DNA of 23,292 bases, from assembly GCA_000695325.1 (NCBI GenBank), contig AVPN01001383.1:1-23292 (forward strand), read 5' to 3'. Below are positions 16,803 to 23,292 of the stretch, in pieces. The notes below the pieces were generated by a model. It was not told the origin of the DNA and did not search any database. It saw nothing but the letters and a program-made list of their open reading frames with translations. The DNA is from Pleurobrachia bachei (taxonomy: Eukaryota > Ctenophora > Tentaculata > Cydippida > Pleurobrachiidae). Position 1 is the first letter of the stretch. Every line of letters starts with the position of its first letter. A program made the position numbers and the translations under genes.

Positions 16803-16874
16803 AAAAAGGTTGAAAAAAGTGTTTTGAAAAAAAACGTGACCAAAATTTCAAAAAAGTGAGAAATCCAGCTGTAT
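16803..16874 (+). repeat. 72-bp direct repeat of the palindrome 2 core
   Basis: Identical to 15959-16030 (from AAAAAGGTTGAAAAAAGTG to CCAGCTGTAT), then diverging: TGCAATAAAC here, ACTCCATTTT there. It sits exactly at the right-hand joint of palindrome 2 and 71 bases before the HP1 ATG. Best read as the original right half of the hairpin, to which the copied strand jumped back. Confidence 0.9.
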
Positions 16875-16945
16875 TGCAATAAACTATTCCCGGTCCCTGC
16901 CTTTATAACTTACTAAACCTCTCATTTCAGCCTTCATAGTCCACC

Positions 16946-17497
16946 ATGGGTAAGAGCAGTGGAAGCAGTAGCAAGCCCGAAAAGAAGAGGAGTAGCAAAA
17001 AGAGGGAAAGGGTCGAAGAGGAAGAGGAGGAAATCTACGTTGTTGAGAAGATCCTCGACAAGCGAGTTCTGGAAGATGGGACTGTCCTCTACTACCTAAA
17101 ATGGAGGAACTACCCCGAATCTGATAACACCTGGGAGCCGGTTTCAAATCTTGAATGCGACGAGCTCATAAATGAATTTGAGAGGGAACACAGTGCTAAA
17201 GGTGCTTCCGCGGTTAATGAACCTCCCAAGAAAAAGAGATCTCAGAAGAAGCAGAACAACGGCCTAGATACCTCAGAACTGATCGGGTTCGAGCGAGGTT
17301 TTGAAGCAGAAGAAATCATCGGAGCTACAGATTTGGATGGACAGATCATGTTTAATATCAAGTGGAAAGGAGCTGATATTTTGGATTGGGTGCCGTCCAA
17401 AGAAGCCAACGTGAAGTGTCCCCAAGTTGTCATCAAATACTACGAGGGTTGTTTGACATGGAAAAATGAGGACGAAGCTGAAACTGCTGATAGTTGA
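16946..17497 (+). CDS. HP1 (CBX1/3/5-type heterochromatin protein)
   Basis: Single exon, 183 residues, about the usual HP1 length. A basic/Ser N terminus and an acidic run (residues 24-29) precede the chromodomain (about 30-80): [13 protein letters not shown], then [17 protein letters not shown]. The aromatic cage that binds methylated H3K9 is complete: Y31, W53 and Y56. A basic hinge ([11 protein letters not shown]) leads to the chromoshadow domain (about 113-172), [16 protein letters not shown] to YYEGCLTW, which dimerises and binds PxVxL partners. Family knowledge: structural protein of silent chromatin in the nucleus. Start: CCACCATGG is a strong context, 15 bases after CTCTCATTTCAG (acceptor-like). 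The upstream DNA is palindrome 2, so the native promoter may be partly displaced or duplicated. PDCD10 follows on the same strand after 283 bases. Confidence 0.96.
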   Translation: MGKSSGSSSKPEKKRSSKKRERVEEEEEEIYVVEKILDKRVLEDGTVLYYLKWRNYPESDNTWEPVSNLECDELINEFEREHSAKGASAVNEPPKKKRSQKKQNNGLDTSELIGFERGFEAEEIIGATDLDGQIMFNIKWKGADILDWVPSKEANVKCPQVVIKYYEGCLTWKNEDEAETADS

Positions 17498-17780
17498 GTA
17501 GGACATTGGGACATTCAGAGACACCGTTTTTAACATACACTATATTGTGTCGATCGTGGTCATGAGGGCAAAAACGAACACCATATATCTCAACATACAA
17601 ACGTTCCGACAGTGCTTCTATAGATGTTAATTTGTTATATCTATGTTTACACGGTGTATTTTAAAGTTAACCAATATTTCAAGTTATATATGCCCATTTT
17701 CATCTCCATTGAATCGCTGTGTGTTTAATTATAACGCCATCAACAACTCTAATATTCTAACCCAATCTTTTGATTTTAGA

Positions 17781-18554
17781 ATGACTACAGAACCCCCACC
17801 TTCCCTTGCATTTTCTACAGTCCTTGCACCATTCCTCGCTTCATTCCCTCCTGGTGAGATATTCACATGTAATGAAATATATGCCTTTTCGAATTAGGGT
17901 GTCGATGACACTTCCCTTCTCACAACTTGTCAGTCTCCTTTTAGTCTAACTAAATTCACTGCCAACCATAACTCCCCTGCCAATCATTTCTTTTTGTAAC
18001 CCCGTCTCCTCCCCACAGAACAGGGCAAGCAGTTACGGGATGCCTTTGTCTACGCGGAAAAGTACAATCCTGGGTTCATCCACGATTTCATAGCGGGTAT
18101 AATCAACACAGACGACATAACTGAAACCCTGTTAAAACTTGGTGCTACAGAGTGCAACGAATTCCTAATCCTCTCCCACGTTGAACTACACGATCAACTA
18201 AACCGGAAATCACAAGTACTACGGGTGTTGCTTAGTAGCATTCCTGACAAAATCTCAGATAGGAGTCAGTTTCTGCAGACGATAAAAGACATTGCCCAAA
18301 GCATCAAAGATCTACTGAACTGTGTTAACAGTTTCAGTCAATTGAATGCCTCATCTCCTGCTATGGTGCAGAACAAGCGCCTATTTGATTACCAAAAGAA
18401 ATACTTTGTACGAAGTAGCAAGGCTTTTAGTGATAGTTTGCGGAATTTCTTCAGAGCAAGTGAGAAGGGTGCGGTGTACCAGGCTGCCAACAAGCTGATT
18501 ACGCAAACTAATGTGTTGATGAGAACCATTAAAATAATTACCGAGAGAGGGTAA
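17781..18554 (+). CDS. PDCD10: PDCD10/CCM3-like protein
   Basis: Two exons, 17781-17853 and 18019-18554 (phase 1), 202 residues (human 212). Exon 1 encodes the short N-terminal helix. Exon 2 starts within QGKQLRDAFVYAEKYNPGF, matching the human LRAAFIKAEKENPGL dimerisation helix, and continues with VLLSSIPDKISDR, FLQTIKDIAQSIKDLL, YQKKYFVRSSKAFSDSLRNFF and ANKLITQTNVLMRTIK, which match PDCD10 almost segment by segment. Family knowledge: an N-terminal dimerisation domain binds GCKIII kinases and a C-terminal FAT-like four-helix domain binds CCM2, striatin and paxillin; the protein is part of STRIPAK complexes. The ATG lies one base after CTTTTGATTTTAG, a strong acceptor-like site. A plain ATG-to-stop frame would miss exon 2, so the intron is required. 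Confidence 0.95.
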
Positions 18555-19052
18555 ACATTTCGTAACTTCAATAATAGGGAGACAAATATTGACAACAAGT
18601 TGAGAACTGGCTAGCTACTTGGTATTATCATGGGAGGGGGAGATAAAGACTCTGAGAGTGTACAAAGCATTGTATTATATAGCTCATTATCATTTGCAAA
18701 ACTTTAATCAACACGGGTGTTTGTTTGTTCGTAGTAAACACTGTACTGCAGTCTGGAGTTTTGTAGTGAGATACAGTAATATAAACACTTTACTGCACTT
18801 CATAGAGAGAGATAGAAATGTTTGTTTGTGCTTTGTTACTAATCATAATTAATATACGCTGACTTTTCTTTTAAATCTTTTGATTTTGATTCTATTCCTG
18901 GTACCCCCATTAGAAACACTTGTTGTTACCCCGAACCCTAACTGCTTAACTTAGATCAACCGAAAATCCCCCGGCCCCCACCCCTCAAAAATTATCTTCC
19001 ACCCTTCTCGGATAATTTCAATCCGTCTACCCATTTTATAGTAGTGAGGCCC
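18555..19052. other. PDCD10 to bromodomain-gene intergenic region
   Basis: About 500 bases, AT-rich, no gene recognised. It includes a diverged repeat of the GTA-AACACTGTACTGCA type (about 18733-18800) and, near 18961-18990, a C-rich block. CCCATTTTATAG (AG 19040-19041) precedes the next ATG by eleven bases and looks like a splice acceptor. Confidence 0.5.
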
Positions 19053-22000
19053 ATGTCAGACACAGCTAATGGGTGTTACTCTCCCCCTCGACATCCCTCA
19101 AAACGGAAACGAGAATCTAGCACCAGCAGTAGCAGTGCTAGTGGGGAGGGCCAAGTGACTCAGTTTAGGAAACTCGCACTCAAATGTGAAACTTCATACG
19201 GACGGAAGTCTGACCAACAGGTTAGACAGAATTGGGTTCTTATTCTGGCCGTTTCCACGTTCCAACTCAATACTTGTGTTTGTACTCTTTATCCTCCCTC
19301 TAACCCCTCAACTTTCACAGGTTTGCTACCGGCCCAAGTTTCCTAGTGGTGTTGATAGCGATGCTGATGAATCTTCCTCCCTAAAGAGCCATGGATCTTG
19401 TTCGACACATGCCAAGGATGCTAGTAGGGAATGTACGCCACCCTCTCTACAGAATGGGGCTGACTCAAAAGGAGGTTAGTTTCGTGTTTTATTATACTTG
19501 CAATTATACTGGGCTGCGCTTGTTCAGACTGTCTCGAGTGGCCTAAGAACTTCTTCCTACTAAATAGGAAGAATATGTTATCGCATTTTATTTTTTTGAG
19601 GGTTCGGTAGATCAAAACAACCATGGAAAACTAATCCCCTTCCTTCCTTCCAGGGTTCAGGACGTATGGCAGGGGAGCAGTTACCACCTACAAGCCAAAG
19701 TTTCCCAGTGATGACGGGGATGATTCTGAGGAAACAACTTCAACCACAACCGGTAAATGATTATGAGTTTTATAATCAGTTACGCCAACTTATAACTCCC
19801 CGATTCCCACTTCCCAGTTTCCGTTATACCAATTTTCTTTACACTGAGTATCCGATTTTATACCACTGTTCGCTGTTAATTATTGCTATGTTACTCACTA
19901 GGTGCCAAAACGTACGGCGGTAGTAGTAAGGTTGGTGGAAGTGTCCCGTATCGGCCACGTTTTCCTAGTGATGATGACTCGTCTTCTGATGCTGCTGCAA
20001 AACCAGTGGAGGAAATAAAACCTGGTCAATATAATTTCACATTCATCTGCTCCATACATTTTATTTTACTTCGTTGTTTGTTGTTTGTATGTCTGCCACT
20101 TCAGAGCCTCAGGCTGCTTTTTTAATGATTGTACTAAACTTTCCAATCTCTCAGAAACTGTAGAAGTTACATCTGACACCCCTGTAACAAATACCGAAGA
20201 AGAGGGAAGGGAGTTGTCCGAGACTGTCAAATTACTCAGGCCAGGTATGTCTGCCATATTTGGGAATTATTTTGGCAGGGTTTATAATGATTTGGACATT
20301 CAACTTTGCCTAATATTATAGATCTGCACTCTACACTTTTGACCACAAACTCTATACAAGTGTTTGCATATGTAGACACGTTCTGTGTCTGGAGACAGTG
20401 GGGTGTATCTAAAATGTGAGAGCACAGTCAGACAATATATCAAGTGCAGAGTGTTATACTCCCAGTATAGTATATCCCTCAATCTATACAATATATCAAT
20501 AGTATGTTTGAAGCAGTATAGTATACCTCCAATCTGTTTCAGAGCGTTCAGCGGCCAGTAAAGCGAATGGTATAATAAAACAACTGGCTCCTAAGAGGCG
20601 GAATATTCTAGAGAATGGAAACAGTAGTTCTGATCAGCAGGAGGAGGAGGAGGAGTAAGTGATATAACTCTCGTTATAATCCCGCCAATCTATTGCAAAC
20701 CATCATTGAATGATCTTCTGATATTGTTTATCCTGTCGAGGAAGGCAAATCTCCACCTTGAGACTTGATGATGTCCATTGTCCATTCCACTAATATTCCC
20801 ATCTTTTTCAGAACAATGATAGACGTGCCAAGATTTAAACTAGATACAGAACTCGTCAGAACACTCCCTCCTAACGTTCAGCCGGGCGTTAAACTCTATC
20901 TCAGTTTGAGGTACTTTTATTGTTTATCTGAGGGTTTGTATTATTTTGTCTACTGAACCCTCACAGAGAAGAGTGTGAGACACACAATGCATCACAATGT
21001 ATCACCTACATATTTGCTACCTTCCTATCTTTGTCTTTTCTCTTCTCATGATCTACTCTCCCTTTTTCCAGGAACGACGCCACCCTCCGGTCAGATTTGT
21101 TTCCATTCCTCTACCCAGTAGAAACAAACACCCCCGAAACAGCCAACTATTACACTGTTATTGACCGGCCGATGTGCTTTACTAAAATCGAGTCTCGCCT
21201 TGAAGAGCTTAGCTATTTCTCAACACCCGAAATAGTCGGGGATATAAGATTGATTCTGGAGAATTGTTATCGGTTTAACGGACCTTCGAGTTGGGTCAGC
21301 AGAATGGCTTGTAAGGTAAGAATGGGTGTGTACAAATGTCAACTGTACAATGTACACACATACAGGTCACCAGAGTGGAGTTCTTACTCTCAGTGTTGTG
21401 TTCAACTTACTGGAACGCGCCATCATCTCTTCACAAACAAAGAGCCTGAATTTTGGCGCGCACGCGAGTACCCGAACGCGGGTTGTAGTGTATTGCTGTG
21501 TTTGGGTATATTCCCGCCTTTCTGACGCAGAGGGGGCAATGTGTATAATTGTGTAGTGGGGCCCTCCCAATTATATAGTTTATACATCTCTCACTCTTTC
21601 TCTCACTCTTTCTCTCTCAGGTTGAAATGGCGCTAGAAGGCCGGATACGGTTGCTTCCCTTCTCAGTGAGAGAGAAATGCTGTTTGTCTGAGACAAGCCC
21701 CCATCTAACACTCTACAAAGACGTTTGTAAGTGTAATCTTCTCTTTGGTTTTGGGGTTCAGATGAAAAATGAGGAACACAACTGAATCAGCAGAATTAGA
21801 ATTTGTTTGTAGCATACGCCAAAGTTAAAAGAATTGTAATCGCAACAAGACAGTAATCTCTGGTTGTTGTCAGGTGGAAGGAGATCAAGAGTTCCAAGAA
21901 TGTTTGGAGCAGGTAGCAAATCTCCCATAATGCTTGCACTCGAGGAGAGAGAGGTAATAGACAAAATTGGAAAATCCGTTCATGAAATCTTATCAATATA

Positions 22001-23179
22001 CAAGTCGGGAGGCTTAAAAGTATCCTAAATTCGTTTTAAAAACTCCATTCTCAGTTATATCGAGGTAAAGAGGTAGAAATTGAAAAGGAGCAAGATAAGA
22101 GAAGGAAGGAACAAGCTACTGTAGAAAGAGCTGAGAAGTTACACTTGCAGCTTTCTAACAACAAAGTCTTTCAAAGGATATGTGAATCATGGGAGGTAGG
22201 TTTTAGTCTCGTATTGTTCTGTATTATAGGATAAGGAATGTCATACGGATGGTGATGTCCCGAGGACCTAGAAGGGGCGGAAACACGAATTTTGTCTTAT
22301 TTATGCTGTTCTTTGACATTTCTATCCCAATATGTCTTCACTTTCCTATAACCCCCTCCCTCTTCCAGCTGATATCCTCTTCTCTCATGGTGTGCGTCTG
22401 TCAAGAAGTATTCAACATTGCCTTTACAGTTTCTGAGCTGGAGTTAGCCATCCTATATCCCAGACACAGTGAATACCTTGCCAAACTAATGACAGCTATC
22501 TGTGCACCAGAGAGGAAAATTAAAGAGTAAGTGGGGGATATAAATTGATGAATTGGGCCTGCTGTTTCCACATAGCTGAATTATTCCAAACAATCTCTCA
22601 CTTACTTTGTCTCTCTTTCTGTCTCCTGCCTGTCTCCGTCAGTCCATCTCTCTTTTTTCCAGGATAGCTAACCGATCTAAAGACCAGTCAGTAGCATCAT
22701 ACGAAGAATGGAATGCAATGCTCAGAACACGTGTTGGGTTCTGGTACGAAAGAACCTCCAAGTTAGGACTTCGCACCACTCAAAATAAATGGGGTGAGTG
22801 GGAGAATTGGGGAAAAATTGCCAGATTTTGAGATGATTTGTAGAGTTGGAGAACTCTTACATTTACAAAAAACGGTGGTATTGATTTGTTTTTTATCATT
22901 GCAGGTGTTACAAATGAGTTTTATGAACTGTTCGGCGTTGAAAAACCTGCCGAGATCATATCTAATAAAGAGGGCACCAACACTGGGAATGAAACCACCG
23001 ACACCACCATTAAAACAGAGAACAACACTGACACTAATTGTGGAGATGGTAGTGGCACCACTAAACCCAATTCTGAAGATGGTAGTGTTGTAAAGGATCT
23101 TTGTAATGGAGGTTACTTCCACGATCTTAGTATTGGAGAGAGATTGGCCCTTGTTCACTGTCTCTGTACCTCAAAAGTG
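19053..23179 (+). CDS. Bromodomain chromatin protein, 5' part (14 exons, continues beyond window)
   Basis: Exons 19053-19220, 19321-19474, 19654-19752, 19902-20024, 20155-20244, 20543-20654, 20812-20910, 21072-21315, 21621-21726, 21874-21953, 22055-22195, 22369-22526, 22663-22793 and 22905-23179; phases agree throughout, giving 660 residues so far, ending at a donor (GTAAGT). Residues 1-280 are disordered, acidic/Ser-rich, with three exon-encoded repeats (Y-R/K-P-K/R-F-P-S). The bromodomain is about 285-375: FPFLYPVETNTPETANYYTV, RPMCFTKIESRLEE and LENCYRFNG with the acetyl-lysine-binding Asn at 351. A charged coiled-coil (RGKEVEIEKEQDKRRKEQ) follows. Next comes a DDT-like helix set (FTVSELELAILYPRHSEYLAKL) and a possible WHIM-like LSIGERLALVHCL. 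It may be related to vertebrate KIAA2026, but I am not sure; CECR2/BAZ proteins have the reverse domain order. The fourth donor (GTCAAT) is weak. Confidence 0.8.
20440..20542 (+). repeat. Direct repeat in intron 5 of the bromodomain gene
   Basis: AGTATAGTATA(T)CC(C)TC(A)AATCT is present twice about 55 bases apart, the second copy merging into the acceptor tract of exon 6. Probably a local duplication, of no evident function. Confidence 0.5.
21590..21620 (+). repeat. Pyrimidine repeat at an intron acceptor
   Basis: TCTCTCACTCTT occurs twice in tandem and runs into TCTCTCTCAG, the acceptor of exon 9 of the bromodomain gene. It is an unusually long, repeat-derived polypyrimidine tract. The same intron (21316-21620) also has GTGTGTACA/TGTACACAC as a potential stem near 21325-21360. 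Confidence 0.6.
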
Positions 23180-23292
23180 GTAAGTGACATCAACCCCTGG
23201 CAGAACCAGGGACCTTGTCCCTAAAGGACATGACAGAATATCCAATTGGCCATTAAATCATGTTTTATTAATCACGCCCCTTCCCCCCCCCC

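Noticed and set aside
1-23292. tRNA, rRNA, CRISPR array, bacterial operon signals
   Set aside because: No cloverleaf, rRNA core or regular spacer-repeat array was seen; the splice-site structure shows eukaryotic DNA.

Overview
This is animal nuclear DNA. The genes have short GT-AG introns with good pyrimidine tracts, and several encode metazoan proteins (a PDCD10/CCM3-type protein, HP1 with chromo and chromoshadow domains, a GT31 galactosyltransferase). The genome looks compact: ten recognisable genes plus one truncated copy in 23 kb, most introns 60-250 bp, intergenic gaps often 130-450 bp. Ten of the ten complete or 5'-complete genes were checked for a 3' splice-site-like sequence upstream of the ATG; in nine it ends 1-20 bases before the ATG, and in the tenth (the CAP gene) a candidate lies 67 bases upstream. 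This suggests spliced-leader trans-splicing or very short 5'UTR exons. I cannot name the species. A compact early-branching animal with spliced leaders (glass sponge or ctenophore, for example) would fit, but this is inference only.

Layout. 182-1993, minus strand: CCDC12 and DAD1. 2448-3079, plus strand: a small secreted, divergent CAP-like protein, divergently placed from DAD1. 3634-7072: a near-perfect 3.4 kb palindrome whose right arm holds the promoter region and exons 1-4 of PIGS and whose left arm is a mirror copy of the same exons, truncated. PIGS itself runs from 5746 to 9698 on the plus strand in seven exons. Its fourth intron is swollen by about 1.7 kb that carries an intronless GT31 galactosyltransferase gene on the opposite strand, flanked by diverged inverted repeats. 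After PIGS, on the plus strand and closely spaced, come TTC32, C11orf54 (overlapping TTC32 by 50 bases) and EXD3/Mut7. 15065-16802 is a second, spacer-free perfect palindrome built from the last codons and the 3' flank of EXD3 around a MITE-like hairpin. Then follow HP1 (CBX family), PDCD10 and the 5' part of a large bromodomain gene that continues past the right edge.

Functional themes. DAD1 (oligosaccharyltransferase), PIGS (GPI transamidase) and the GT31 enzyme all act on glycoproteins in the ER or Golgi, but nothing in the sequence shows that they are co-regulated. PIGS, TTC32, C11orf54 and EXD3 look like an operon-type run. The most unusual features are the two palindromes, the inverted-repeat-flanked nested glycosyltransferase, the overlapping TTC32/C11orf54 frames, and the acceptor-next-to-ATG pattern. 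The palindromes could be real recent rearrangements or assembly/amplification artefacts, and the sequence alone cannot separate these.
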